Below are positions 11,579-20,308 of a stretch of 64,000 bases of DNA, in pieces. A program made the translations under genes and the position numbers. The stretch comes from Collinsella ureilytica (GTDB lineage Bacteria; Actinomycetota; Coriobacteriia; Coriobacteriales; Coriobacteriaceae). The notes below the pieces were generated by a model. That model was not told the origin of the DNA, searched no databases, and saw nothing but the letters and a program-made list of their open reading frames with translations. Numbering within the stretch: the first letter of the stretch is position 1; the number at the start of each line of letters is the position of its first letter. The DNA lies in NCBI RefSeq assembly GCF_019795105.1, contig NZ_JAIMFO010000006.1:248001-312000 (forward strand). The letters are read 5' to 3'.

Positions 11579-12682
11579 TTATATACGCACGGGCATAACG
11601 AGGTAGAGATAATTGATCGTATCTGCGCTCTTAAACACACCTGCCTGCGTATAGCTTTGCAACTCGAGCGTCATCTCCTTCTCTTGAGACAACACGTTTA
11701 AGCAGCCAAAAATATAGTGGTAGTTAAAGGCAATAACGCCCGACTCCCCTTGAACCTCAACCTCAAGCGTCTCGTGTGCAGCGTCTTGATCATTTGAGAT
11801 GGCGGAAAGTGCCAGAATGCCTGCCTCAGCGTCAATATCAAACTTCACGGCGGAGTTATTTTGAGCAATGACTGCCACACGCTTAAGAGCAGCTTTCAGC
11901 GCTTCGACGTCAATTTTTACCATGGTCGCACAGGTAGACGGCAAAAGAGCTCGATAATTTGGATAGGTACCCTCAATTCTTCGAGCGATATAGGTGGTGT
12001 CTCCTGCAACAAACACAACCTGTGTCTCAGTGGCACCAATGAGAATTGATCCTTCACCACCCGTTATTGAGAGTGCATCAGATAAGGCTTCTGCTGGAAC
12101 GTTCAACTCAAAAGCACCCTCAAGCGAGGATGTCTCAACATGTGTGTCACAGACCGCTAACCGGTATGAGTCGGTAGCAACCAGACGCACCGTATTGTTT
12201 TCGACAGTGGTAAACACACCATTTAAAACAGGACGATTGCGATCAGTTGATGTCACACGCCAGACACGCCCGACCATTTCAGATAAAACCCCTGCAGGAA
12301 GCTCTACTGAATTCACGAGGGTATACGCTGGAAACTCAGGAAAATCGCCCACATCGAGGGTGCTTAAGCGAAATGAGCTTTTAGCGCAGGTGATAGAAAC
12401 CTGACGATCCTCAGTGGTGAAAGACACGGGGGCATCCGGAAGGGTTTTGGTGATATTGGCTAAGATTTTGCAAGGTATAACCACAGCCCCTGCTTCATCA
12501 ACTCGCGCAGCAATGCGATGACGAATCGAGATCGTGTAGTTTGATGTTTGAAATTCAATAACTCCATCTTCAGCACGGATCAAAACGCCCGCTAGGATGG
12601 GAAGGGTTGAGGTTCCAGAAGCTCCTTTCATAACAACTGAGAGAGCACTGGCGAGTGAGGCTTGGCTGACCGTAAACTGCAT
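11579..12682 (-). CDS. dnaN: DNA polymerase III beta sliding clamp
   Basis: This is the ring-shaped processivity clamp. At 367 residues it is the normal length for three repeated clamp domains. Recognisable parts are the N-terminal FTVSQASLASALSVVMKGAS, the central VTSTDRNRPVLNGVFTTVENNTVRLVATDSYRLAV, and the C-terminal LVMPVRI, which closely matches the conserved end of the family (LxMPMRL). AAGGAAGG precedes the ATG. The 227-base spacer to dnaA carries DnaA boxes, which suggests autoregulation and origin function. Confidence 0.98.
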   Translation of the reverse strand: MQFTVSQASLASALSVVMKGASGTSTLPILAGVLIRAEDGVIEFQTSNYTISIRHRIAARVDEAGAVVIPCKILANITKTLPDAPVSFTTEDRQVSITCAKSSFRLSTLDVGDFPEFPAYTLVNSVELPAGVLSEMVGRVWRVTSTDRNRPVLNGVFTTVENNTVRLVATDSYRLAVCDTHVETSSLEGAFELNVPAEALSDALSITGGEGSILIGATETQVVFVAGDTTYIARRIEGTYPNYRALLPSTCATMVKIDVEALKAALKRVAVIAQNNSAVKFDIDAEAGILALSAISNDQDAAHETLEVEVQGESGVIAFNYHYIFGCLNVLSQEKEMTLELQSYTQAGVFKSADTINYLYLVMPVRI

Positions 12683-12909
12683 CCCTATTCTTCCTTCCTT
12701 AAGTAAATACTAGTAACAATAATAATAAAGGCGTTAATCTTGTGGATAAGGAGCATTCCCTCACTTCATACGCGGAAAAGATACCCAACGAAGGTGTGGG
12801 AAACTTTTCGACTTCTCAACATCTCTGACATGCGTCTGTATCTCTCCCCTAGCTTACGTGATCTATGCACGACTTTTCCCAATCATTTCCACCGACTTTT
12901 CAACAGCTC
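12683..12909. other. dnaA-dnaN spacer with DnaA boxes (second half of bipartite oriC)
   Basis: A perfect DnaA box on the minus strand (TTATCCACA) is read at 12741-12749 as TGTGGATAA. Degenerate boxes lie at 12795-12803 (TTTCCCACA on minus), 12873-12881 (TTTTCCCAA) and 12897-12905 (TTTTCAACA). AATAATAATAAAGG near 12717-12730 is AT-rich and could help unwinding. The dnaN promoter must also lie here. Confidence 0.7.
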
Positions 12910-14673
12910 TCATGAACGGAGGGTGATCTTGTTCTTGAGCTGCTGGAGATCCTCACAGATTCGTCGATCCTCTTTAATCTTTTTCTCAACAACCTTCAAG
13001 CTATTGATAACCGTTGAATGGTCGCGTCCTCCAAACTGCTCACCAATGGCCTTTGAGCTTAAATCGCAGAGGCTATTTGCAAGATAGACTGCGACGTGGC
13101 GCGCAAACGCAATATCGCGTGAGCGGCGAGGCCCAATCAGTTCTTCATGGCTGATATGGTAGAACTCCTCTACCACCGCCTGGATGGTATCGATATGAAT
13201 GATCTTATGAGCTGTATCAAAGTACTCATCTGCGACACGCTCAATATCTTCAGCAGTAAGCTCTGTACCGGATTGCTCTCTTTCAAACGAGAGGCTTGCG
13301 CAACGCTCGCAGAAGCTTTCAAGCTCTCGAATGTTATTTCCTGAAATTTCAGACATATGACGAAGCTGTTCGTCGGTGAGCTTGCCTTCATGAGTCTGGA
13401 AGGCTCCGAGAAGACTTGCGTCAACATTCATCTCAGCAGCCTTATCACCCCCGAGAATAATAGTCTCGTAGTAGCGCTTTAAGATGGTGTACTTCATCTC
13501 AAAGCCCGGCTCAGAAACCAAGCAGAGCATGCCTGCGTTAAAACGGCTGGTGAGTCGCTCATCCATACCGAGTTTTTTCGGAGCTCGATCTGAGGCAATA
13601 ACAACCTTTTTGTTCTCGCGGATAAATTCATCCATTAGGCTAAAGAAGTACTCAATTGAGGCCTGCTTACCAATGATGTTTTGAATATCGTCAATAATCA
13701 AAACATTTGCATCATGGTAGTCGCGCAAGATTGCTCGATTCTCAGTTTTTTGTCGTGCGATTTCATTAATAAAGTCATCAATATACGCCTGAGAGTTAGC
13801 GTATTTTACGCGGATGTGAGGCTTATGCTCGGCAAGATAGTTTTTGATTGCGAGCAATAGATGCGTCTTTCCAAGACCTGACCCCCCATAGATGAAAAGA
13901 GAGTTGCACTGACCTGGTTCATCTGCAAAGGCGGCAAAGCGCTGAGACGAATGATAGGCATGTTTATTCTCATCACCATATACAAAGGTATCAAAGGTAA
14001 ATTTTGAATTGATATGAACCGACGGTGCCTTTGTGCTTGTGGTAGGAGTTACCTCGACTGCGGGACTTTCCTGAACCCGTTTAATCATCCTGAGGTAGTC
14101 CTCATGACTCAGCGTGTTTTGAACCTTAATTGCCGGCTCTTTTACACGTTCTTGCTGATCGCGCTCAAACTCGGGCTGATCTGCAAAGCCACTCTTTTGA
14201 TGAGGTGCTACCGGAAGTGTTGCCCGTGCGTTTATCACTGATCCAGCATGCGCGTTTGTTGGTGTGTCATAGAGCTCGTCTTCTGCGTGCGACTCACCCG
14301 TGTTGGTATTGCTGACAGATAAAAGAGGTGACTGTGATTGTGCTGTTTGATGCGTTACGCGCTGCCGTTGATCTGGTGTACGTATTGGTGAGGATTGGGG
14401 AGTTGGCAAGGTTGGAGGAGGAATAACCCCTTCTTCTGAGATAACCAATGTGAGTGGAGTAAAGGCAATTTGCTCGAGATAACCCTCAATGAGGTTCTTA
14501 TTACGTTCGAGATATGAGCTTGCAAAGCGGCTCGGTGCCTCAATGGTGAGCTTATGATCGGTGAGGTGAGCCGCACGAGATTGAGCGAGCATCTGTACCA
14601 GACGCTCGTCGTGTCCGTCGTGTTGAAGATAAGCCACAGCATCAGTGAGAAGGATACTCGCTTCGCTTTCCAT
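12910..14673 (-). CDS. dnaA: Chromosomal replication initiator protein DnaA
   Basis: This AAA+ initiator binds DnaA boxes and melts oriC. Domain I-like helices occupy roughly residues 1-80, followed by a long, poorly conserved Pro/Ser/Thr/Gln-rich linker (about 80-215). The AAA+ core has Walker A GGSGLGKTHLLLAIKNYL, Walker B VLIIDDIQNIIGK and the sensor regions. The C-terminal helix-turn-helix contains the family signature GRDHSTVINSLKVVEKKI. At 587 residues it is longer than the usual 450-500 because of the linker. AAAGGATTGAT precedes the ATG. Only 23 bases separate it from the upstream GHKL gene, so both are probably one transcript. Confidence 0.98.
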   Translation of the reverse strand: MESEASILLTDAVAYLQHDGHDERLVQMLAQSRAAHLTDHKLTIEAPSRFASSYLERNKNLIEGYLEQIAFTPLTLVISEEGVIPPPTLPTPQSSPIRTPDQRQRVTHQTAQSQSPLLSVSNTNTGESHAEDELYDTPTNAHAGSVINARATLPVAPHQKSGFADQPEFERDQQERVKEPAIKVQNTLSHEDYLRMIKRVQESPAVEVTPTTSTKAPSVHINSKFTFDTFVYGDENKHAYHSSQRFAAFADEPGQCNSLFIYGGSGLGKTHLLLAIKNYLAEHKPHIRVKYANSQAYIDDFINEIARQKTENRAILRDYHDANVLIIDDIQNIIGKQASIEYFFSLMDEFIRENKKVVIASDRAPKKLGMDERLTSRFNAGMLCLVSEPGFEMKYTILKRYYETIILGGDKAAEMNVDASLLGAFQTHEGKLTDEQLRHMSEISGNNIRELESFCERCASLSFEREQSGTELTAEDIERVADEYFDTAHKIIHIDTIQAVVEEFYHISHEELIGPRRSRDIAFARHVAVYLANSLCDLSSKAIGEQFGGRDHSTVINSLKVVEKKIKEDRRICEDLQQLKNKITLRS

Positions 14674-14696
14674 ATCAATCCTTTATCATCTTAACG

Positions 14697-16034
14697 TCAT
14701 CTACCTGCATGTTGTTCTATCCAAATCTTGCCCATCTCGGTCAAGATCCGCTTTTGTCCTGACTTCAAAACAAGGCCTGCTTTTGTAAGTGCTTCAAGCT
14801 CGCGTGACCATGTGGCATTTGATAATCCAAGTGCGGCGGTAAGTTCGGTGGGTCCTGCAGTGGTGTGAGTTGCAAGAAACTGAAGAGCAGCCATGCCGCG
14901 CTCAGAAATCTGTGGTTCGGTGATAGTCGGTGAGACTGCGTGAGCCGGAACTTCATACGGAGCAGGATAGCTATACGGTGTTCCATATGATCCGTGATAC
15001 ATTATAGGGGCTGATGATGGAGGTGCTTGTACGTTGTGCGTATACCATCGTTGTGTGATGGGATCCCAAATTGTGCGAGGTGGTACCTGGGATTGGTTGG
15101 GTGGTGTAGGAGGTACCCATGATGGTGCAGCGGGTGCGGTTTCTGGATATGTAGTCTGTTCTGGATATACTACCTGTGTTGGTGAGTAGGGTGTATCTGG
15201 TGAGGTTGTGCCATATACGTGCGCCGGAGTCTGATGATTCGTGTTACTTATATCAGTAGGGCTTGCGGTAACTGCAGTATGTGTGTGATCTCCGCGAACA
15301 GCAGCACCTCTTCCACCTGCTTGGGTGACTTGGTCTTTTCGAGCAGGATCAATGGTGACGGTAACCACGGTCCCTTTTCCCAGATTATCTTCAATCGAGA
15401 TGGCTCCACCGGCGTTTTCTAAATACTGTTGCACCATCGGAAACCCAGCGCCAGTTCCTCTGATATAGCGCTTCTGTTCACGATCTGCAGAGGTGATACC
15501 AAACTCAAAGGCACGCTCTTTATCTGCAATACCTGGTCCTTGATCTGCAAACCGAACAGTGTTTCCATCATCTAAAACCGAAATAATCGGTTCAACAAAG
15601 TGCGCGTGGATAAAGTTCTCGACAATCTCTCGGATCACCATGAGTGAGATTCGTCCACCCTGCTCTCTCATGCATCGATAAACAGTATTGGTAACGTCTT
15701 CTAGGTAGCTTCGGACGTCACGCGGTTCAATAATGATGACGCGCGGGGTGGAAAGCATATCGTCATACACTGCAATACGAGTGGCGTAACGTACCTGTTC
15801 AGCTGTTTTGAGCTCATGCTGTTCTGATTGGTTTGAGCCGTCTGCTCCAGATGTGGCTTCTGTAGCTAGGTGAGATACAAGGTCAGAATCTTGATCAGTA
15901 CCCTCGTTGACATGCTTGTCATAATTAACTTCGATAGCACGTTCCGTACCCTGCTGTACTGCAAGGCTTTTGAGATGTGAGTTGTCTGGTACCGGATCGC
16001 CTGAATCGACGAACGGATAGAACGTGTCGGTCAT
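14697..16034 (-). CDS. GHKL-ATPase protein with C-terminal winged helix, located between dnaA and oriC
   Basis: This 445-residue soluble protein has a histidine-kinase-like ATP-binding domain at about residues 95-235: N box REIVENFIHAH (136-146), G1 DQGPGI (164-169) and G2 GTGAGFPMV (193 on). A low-complexity Pro/Thr/Tyr/Ser stretch follows (about 235-370). A C-terminal winged-helix domain resembling MarR/ArsR readers comes last (GMAALQFLATHTTAGPTELT to TEMGKIWIEQHAGR). No His-containing dimerisation domain, receiver or membrane segment is seen. The layout suggests an ATP-dependent switch coupled to DNA binding; function is unknown. The ATG at 16034 is preferred; an in-frame TTG at 16073 would extend it by 13 residues. 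It likely leads the dnaA operon. Confidence 0.85.
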   Translation of the reverse strand: MTDTFYPFVDSGDPVPDNSHLKSLAVQQGTERAIEVNYDKHVNEGTDQDSDLVSHLATEATSGADGSNQSEQHELKTAEQVRYATRIAVYDDMLSTPRVIIIEPRDVRSYLEDVTNTVYRCMREQGGRISLMVIREIVENFIHAHFVEPIISVLDDGNTVRFADQGPGIADKERAFEFGITSADREQKRYIRGTGAGFPMVQQYLENAGGAISIEDNLGKGTVVTVTIDPARKDQVTQAGGRGAAVRGDHTHTAVTASPTDISNTNHQTPAHVYGTTSPDTPYSPTQVVYPEQTTYPETAPAAPSWVPPTPPNQSQVPPRTIWDPITQRWYTHNVQAPPSSAPIMYHGSYGTPYSYPAPYEVPAHAVSPTITEPQISERGMAALQFLATHTTAGPTELTAALGLSNATWSRELEALTKAGLVLKSGQKRILTEMGKIWIEQHAGR

Positions 16035-16091
16035 CACACTCTCATTCTTCGTAGGTGCCCGTCTAGGATACAACGACCGAGGCTTCCAAAG

Positions 16092-16174
16092 TTTTCAACA
16101 TGTTTTCCAAAATTGTGGAAAGATGAAGAAAAGAAAGAAAAGTTATCAACATATATGGAAATACCTGTGGAAAA
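16092..16174. other. DnaA-box cluster, principal oriC candidate
   Basis: Five DnaA-like 9-mers lie within 83 bases: TTTTCAACA (16092), TTTTCCAAA (16103), CTTTCCACA on minus (16114-16122), TTATCAACA (16143) and TTTTCCACA on minus (16166-16174). The surrounding 16100-16200 is strongly A-rich. All large genes to the left are on the minus strand and those to the right on plus, so replication and transcription diverge here. Promoters for rpmH and for the GHKL-dnaA unit must share this 16035-16349 spacer. Confidence 0.8.
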
Positions 16175-16349
16175 CCTTGAAAGAATCATGAAAAGAAAAA
16201 AAGACTGAATGAGATCTCTGTGAGGACACTGCGATTCATCTCGGTATTTCCTCACCTTCGTTTGACAGTCGAACAGCGCATTCCCTACAATCTCTTAGCT
16301 CACGAGCCTTAATAACAGGCTATCCATATGCACCAGGAGGATGTCCACC

Positions 16350-16493
16350 ATGAAGCGCACCTATCAGCCGAACAATCGCAAGCGCGCCAAAACTCACGGT
16401 TTCCGAGCACGTATGGCTACGAAAGGCGGCCGCGCGGTACTCGCTCGTCGTCGTGCAAAAGGACGCAAGCGTCTCACAGTGAGCGATAACTAA
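16350..16493 (+). CDS. rpmH: 50S ribosomal protein L34
   Basis: This is a short, highly basic ribosomal protein of 47 residues beginning [18 protein letters not shown] and containing [22 protein letters not shown], the invariant L34 pattern. AGGAGG sits nine bases before the ATG. It is the first gene of the rightward origin arm, 15 bases before rnpA. Confidence 0.98.
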   Translation: MKRTYQPNNRKRAKTHGFRARMATKGGRAVLARRRAKGRKRLTVSDN

Positions 16494-16508
16494 GAGCAAC
16501 GCGAACCT

Positions 16509-16877
16509 ATGAGGACCATCAAGTCCCCTCAAGATTTTGAGCGGGTGTTTTCACGGGGTAAACGATATAACCATCCCTTACTCCGTATGGTCATTCAAAC
16601 GTGTTTAGATGAAGGCGATCCTGGTCGGGTCGCCTTTGTTGCTGCAAAGCGACTGGGAACAGCGGTGTTTAGAAACCGATCGAAACGTATGCTGCGAGCA
16701 GCGGCATATCAATGCGGTTTCCCACTACCGGGGTATGACCTCATTCTCTTTGCAACGAAAGACACTGCTGCGGCGCATATAGATGAACTCTCTCAAGCGT
16801 TGCAAAAGCTCGTGAGACGCTCAGGAGCTACAGCTCAGGTTAACCAGTGTTTGAATACGAATAAAGAATGCTGGTAG
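16509..16877 (+). CDS. rnpA: Ribonuclease P protein component
   Basis: This basic 122-residue protein binds the RNase P RNA and helps 5' maturation of tRNAs. The N-terminal SPQDFERVFSRGKRY matches the family start, and the RNR signature is FRNRSKRMLRAA. Position directly after rpmH is the conserved order. The Shine-Dalgarno is weak, consistent with coupling to rpmH translation. Confidence 0.96.
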   Translation: MRTIKSPQDFERVFSRGKRYNHPLLRMVIQTCLDEGDPGRVAFVAAKRLGTAVFRNRSKRMLRAAAYQCGFPLPGYDLILFATKDTAAAHIDELSQALQKLVRRSGATAQVNQCLNTNKECW

Positions 16878-16880
16878 AAG

Positions 16881-17123
16881 ATGTGTAAGAACCGTTTAAA
16901 TCTTGGTACGCACGCATTAATCGCGCTTGTCAAGTTATATCAAAAGGTTATCTCTCCTTTGCTTCCAGACGCCTGTATATACATACCGACTTGTTCACAG
17001 TATGCTGTTGAAGCCCTTATGTCTCACGGGGCTCTTCGTGGATCATGGCTTGCTCTTCGCCGTGTTCTTCGTTGTAATCCATTTCATCTTGGTGGATTTG
17101 ACCCAGTGCCTCCGGCACGGTAG
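16881..17123 (+). CDS. yidD: Membrane protein insertion efficiency factor YidD
   Basis: An 80-residue amphipathic membrane-associated protein of the YidD family, with [31 protein letters not shown] and the conserved end [17 protein letters not shown]. It aids YidC-mediated insertion at the inner face of the membrane. It begins three bases after rnpA and ends 18 bases before yidC. Confidence 0.95.
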   Translation: MCKNRLNLGTHALIALVKLYQKVISPLLPDACIYIPTCSQYAVEALMSHGALRGSWLALRRVLRCNPFHLGGFDPVPPAR

Positions 17124-17141
17124 TTCTTTGGAAGGAATCTC

Positions 17142-17918
17142 ATGTGGGATTGGATCGTTAATATTATCTTCCAGGTGTTGCAGCTCATTCAGGGCTTTGC
17201 AACTGACTGGGGACTTTCAATCATCATTCTTGTTTTAATTATTCGCTTGATCCTAACCCCACTGCTTCTGAAGTCTACCAAGGCTTCTGCGCGCATGCAG
17301 GTTTTGCAGCCTAAGCTGCAGGAGATTCAAGAGCGTTATGCTGACGATCCTCAGCGTCAGCAAGAGATGATGCAGAAGTTTTATAGTGAGAATAAGTTTA
17401 ATCCGCTTGCTGGCTGCTTACCGCTGCTGGTGCAGATGCCAATACTTTTTGCCTTATTTACACTCTTACGTAACCTTCCAGACTATTTCCCCGATTCAAC
17501 CAGTCACTTCTCTTTTTACAATATTCTTCCTGACTTAACGATGACGCCCTCGCTTGCGTTTACGCACGGTGTCGAGGTGGCTCTTCCGTATGTGGTGGTG
17601 CTGCTGTTATTTGCAGTCCTCACACTGATTCCAACGTTGTATCAGTCGCGCAATCAAACAGGTACCCAGGCTCAAAGTATGCGTGTAATGGCTATCGTTA
17701 TGACTATTATGATGCTTTGGATGGGCTGGAATCTTCCTGCGGGCGTCCTTTTGTACTACGACGTATCGTCGCTTTGGCAGGTTGTGCAACAGCTTCTGGT
17801 CACCCAGCGTGTTATGGAAAAAGCGAAGCAAGATGAAGAGGCACGGTTTGCAGACGAACCTATCGAGGTCGATGTTGTACGTCGTGAACGCGCTCCTCGC
17901 CCCCGAAAAAAGAAGTAA
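17142..17918 (+). CDS. yidC: Membrane protein insertase YidC (Oxa1/Alb3 family)
   Basis: This polytopic insertase integrates proteins into the cytoplasmic membrane. At 258 residues it is the short Gram-positive form without the large periplasmic domain. The groove arginine lies in LVLIIRLILTPLLLKSTKASARM, followed by the cytoplasmic coiled hairpin (LQPKLQEIQERYADDPQRQQEMM), then hydrophobic segments and a basic tail (RRERAPRPRKKK) likely to contact the ribosome. There is no obvious lipobox. GGAAGGAATCTC precedes the ATG. Confidence 0.96.
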   Translation: MWDWIVNIIFQVLQLIQGFATDWGLSIIILVLIIRLILTPLLLKSTKASARMQVLQPKLQEIQERYADDPQRQQEMMQKFYSENKFNPLAGCLPLLVQMPILFALFTLLRNLPDYFPDSTSHFSFYNILPDLTMTPSLAFTHGVEVALPYVVVLLLFAVLTLIPTLYQSRNQTGTQAQSMRVMAIVMTIMMLWMGWNLPAGVLLYYDVSSLWQVVQQLLVTQRVMEKAKQDEEARFADEPIEVDVVRRERAPRPRKKK

Positions 17919-17954
17919 GCATATATATTTAGGTACCTTACTATGGAGGTAACT

Positions 17955-18527
17955 ATGGATGAACAAGAATTAGAGTTGCACGAGGAATTAGACACATTAG
18001 ATACAGACGCATCACTCTTTGAGCTGATTGCTGAACGATATCGTTCTGGAGCAGGCCTTCAGGATGAGGATATTGATCGTATTGCAGATCTCGCTCTCAA
18101 CGTTTTAAAAGAGCTGCTTCAGTCTTTTGGGGTTGATCATGTAACCATTGATGAGTTTGAAGGTAATGATGGAGAGTTGATTTTTGATATCAATGGATCT
18201 GATCTTGCGGTACTTATTGGTCGCCATGGTCGGACACTTGAATCTCTCCAGATGCTTTTCTCATTAATTGTGAGCAGAAAGATTGGTTTCCGCTTCCCTA
18301 TTGTTGTTGATATAGAGGGATATAAAGCGCGTCGCCATGACAAGGTTGTTGGGATGGCAATGTCTGCAGCTGATCGTGCGGTCAGTCAGGATCGTTCCAT
18401 CTCACTTCCAGCGATGAGCGCGTATGAGCGCAGGCTTGTTCATATTAGTTTGCGCGAGCGTGCAGATGTGGTAACTCATTCTGAGGGTATGGATGCCGAG
18501 CGTCATGTGGTAGTTGAGCCGGTCTAA
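17955..18527 (+). CDS. khpB: KH/R3H RNA-binding protein Jag (KhpB)
   Basis: This 190-residue single-strand RNA-binding protein is implicated in cell elongation and RNA regulation in Gram-positive bacteria. An acidic N terminus is followed by a KH domain with the GxxG loop GRHGRTLESLQ and an R3H domain (SAYERRLVHISLRERADVVTHSEG). The Jag-N domain found in Firmicutes is absent. The ATG at 17955 is chosen because GGAGG lies five bases upstream; another ATG four codons earlier would include that Shine-Dalgarno within coding sequence. Confidence 0.92.
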   Translation: MDEQELELHEELDTLDTDASLFELIAERYRSGAGLQDEDIDRIADLALNVLKELLQSFGVDHVTIDEFEGNDGELIFDINGSDLAVLIGRHGRTLESLQMLFSLIVSRKIGFRFPIVVDIEGYKARRHDKVVGMAMSAADRAVSQDRSISLPAMSAYERRLVHISLRERADVVTHSEGMDAERHVVVEPV

Positions 18528-18557
18528 TCAGTTTCGTTTACATACAGAGATTCTCTT

Positions 18558-18583
18558 GAGGGGTGCATGTCACCCCTCTTTTT
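18558..18583 (+). terminator. Rho-independent terminator after khpB
   Basis: Stem GAGGGGTG (18558-18565) pairs with CACCCCTC (18571-18578), the loop is five bases, and TTTTT follows. It ends the rpmH-khpB unit, so rsmG needs its own promoter or read-through. Confidence 0.9.
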
Positions 18584-18634
18584 GTCTCAAGTTCTTGGTA
18601 CGCTAAGTTGAGGCAAAAGAATGGAAGGAAGATT

Positions 18635-19399
18635 ATGAATGAGCGCCAACCATTATCCTTATCCGAGCTAGATCAAAAGCAGGTTGATGACTATACCCAG
18701 ATGCTCCTCTCACTCATACAAAACGGATCCTATGAGTTTGATTTGGAGTATGAGGACGTTCAATCTTGTGTGAAGCATTTGTTATATGTACTTCAGCTTA
18801 ATAAGATCATCAATCTTACCAGGATCACGCAATTCCCAGACGCGTTAGTGCTTCATATTCTCGATTCCCTTCTTTTTATTTCACTCATGCCAGATACTTT
18901 TTCCTTCGCTCTTGATATGGGTACAGGTCCTGGTTTTCCAGGTATCCCGCTCGCTCGTGCAAAAGGTGGTACATGGACACTGCTTGACTCAGTAAAGAAG
19001 AAAGTGTTTGCCATATCTTTAGTGTGTAATGAGTTGGAGCTCCAGAACTGTGTTCCTGTGCATGCAAGACTTGAAGACTTTGCTAGACAGCAGAAGGCTC
19101 AGTTTGATGTTGTTACTGCACGAGCTCTTGCTCCTCTGCCAGTCTTATTGGAATATGCACGTCCATTTCTAAAAATTGGTGGAAAGCTGATTGTCTCTAA
19201 GGGTATCCCTGAGCAGGATGAACTTGAATCTGCTTATAAGGTTGTACAGGTTCTTGGATTTTCCTCAGTATATTCAAAAGAGTTTAATCTCCCTCTTGGT
19301 TTAGGACATCGGACTTTGCTTTCATTTAAGGTGATAGATGACTCTTCAGTGAGCTTACCGCGCATTACTGGATTAGCTCGTAAGAAACCCCTTGCTTGA
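18635..19399 (+). CDS. rsmG: 16S rRNA (guanine527-N7)-methyltransferase RsmG
   Basis: This enzyme methylates G527 of 16S rRNA using S-adenosylmethionine. The SAM-binding core is DMGTGPGFPGIPLARAKG, followed by the LLDSVKKKVFAI acidic loop and VVTARALAPLPVLLEYARPFLKIGGKLI. The ATG at 18635 has GAAGGAAG upstream and gives 254 residues; a longer frame opening at 18563 lies inside the preceding terminator and is rejected. mnmG and mnmE, often neighbours, are not present here. Confidence 0.95.
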   Translation: MNERQPLSLSELDQKQVDDYTQMLLSLIQNGSYEFDLEYEDVQSCVKHLLYVLQLNKIINLTRITQFPDALVLHILDSLLFISLMPDTFSFALDMGTGPGFPGIPLARAKGGTWTLLDSVKKKVFAISLVCNELELQNCVPVHARLEDFARQQKAQFDVVTARALAPLPVLLEYARPFLKIGGKLIVSKGIPEQDELESAYKVVQVLGFSSVYSKEFNLPLGLGHRTLLSFKVIDDSSVSLPRITGLARKKPLA

Positions 19400-19400
19400 G

Positions 19401-19416
19401 TGTTTCACGTGAAACA
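19401..19416. promoter_or_regulatory. parS site 1
   Basis: TGTTTCACGTGAAACA is the exact 16-bp palindromic ParB-binding consensus. It lies immediately after the rsmG stop, upstream of parA and about 3.2 kb from the DnaA-box cluster. Confidence 0.97.
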
Positions 19417-19452
19417 TAATGAGTTAAAGTATTCTTCTAAAGGATAGAAAGA

Positions 19453-19468
19453 TGTTTCACGTGAAACA
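19453..19468. promoter_or_regulatory. parS site 2
   Basis: This is a second exact TGTTTCACGTGAAACA, 52 bases from the first and 40 bases before the parA start. Its position suggests that ParB spreading could also affect parAB expression. Confidence 0.97.
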
Positions 19469-19507
19469 TAGGTGATGATATCCAATACTGCATGTAAAGG
19501 AGGGATC

Positions 19508-20308
19508 GTGGGTTTCAAAGAAGTTCCGCGATCAAAAAACGAGAAAGAAACTCGCATAATTGCAATCATTAACCAAAAAGGTGGAGTAGGAAAATCTACA
19601 ACAGCAGTGAACCTAGCTGCTGCCCTTGGTGAACAATATAAAAAAGTTCTACTCGTAGATTTTGACCCTCAAGGTAATAGTACGAGTGGTTTTGGAATAG
19701 ATAAAGAAGAGCTTGAATACTGCGTATATGATGCATTGCTACATGATGTTGCAGCAGAAGAGATTATTCAAGATACCGCCTATAAAAAAGTCTTTGTTAT
19801 TCCAGCTACTATCCAGTTAGCAGGAGCAGAAATTGAGCTTGTATCAGCAATGGCTCGTGAATCACGCTTAAAAGACCTTTTAAACCCGATTCGTGATGAC
19901 TTTGACTTTATCCTTATTGATTGTCCTCCATCATTGGGTCTTCTCACTATTAATGCATTAGCTGCTGCTGATAGCGTATTAATACCAATTCAATGTGAAT
20001 ACTACGCACTTGAGGGTGTTACCAAGCTGCTAGAGTCAATGCGCATGGTGAAAGGGCGCATTAACCCAAGCCTGGAGACTTTTGGTGTGTTGATGACTAT
20101 GTTTGACTCTCGTACAAGCTTATCAAAGCAGGTCGTCGAGGAAGTCAGAGCATATTTTGGAAATCAAGCTTTTAAAACTGTTATTCCAAGATCGGTGAAA
20201 GTATCCGAAGCTCCATCTTTTGGTGAACCAGTCATTACGTATGCGCCCATGAATAAAGGTGCGCGGGCATATATTAGTCTTGCTCGGGAGGTGATCAAAC
20301 GTGCCTAG
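19508..20308 (+). CDS. parA: Chromosome partitioning ATPase ParA (Soj)
   Basis: This deviant-Walker P-loop ATPase works with ParB-parS to segregate origins. The Walker A is NQKGGVGKSTTAVNLAAAL with the signature lysine, the switch is LLVDFDPQGNSTSGFG, and ILIDCPPSLGLLTINAL follows. The GTG at 19508 is the start because AAAGGAGG stands four bases upstream; an in-frame ATG at 19472 lacks such a signal. The protein is 266 residues. It overlaps parB by eight bases. Confidence 0.96.
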   Translation: MGFKEVPRSKNEKETRIIAIINQKGGVGKSTTAVNLAAALGEQYKKVLLVDFDPQGNSTSGFGIDKEELEYCVYDALLHDVAAEEIIQDTAYKKVFVIPATIQLAGAEIELVSAMARESRLKDLLNPIRDDFDFILIDCPPSLGLLTINALAAADSVLIPIQCEYYALEGVTKLLESMRMVKGRINPSLETFGVLMTMFDSRTSLSKQVVEEVRAYFGNQAFKTVIPRSVKVSEAPSFGEPVITYAPMNKGARAYISLAREVIKRA

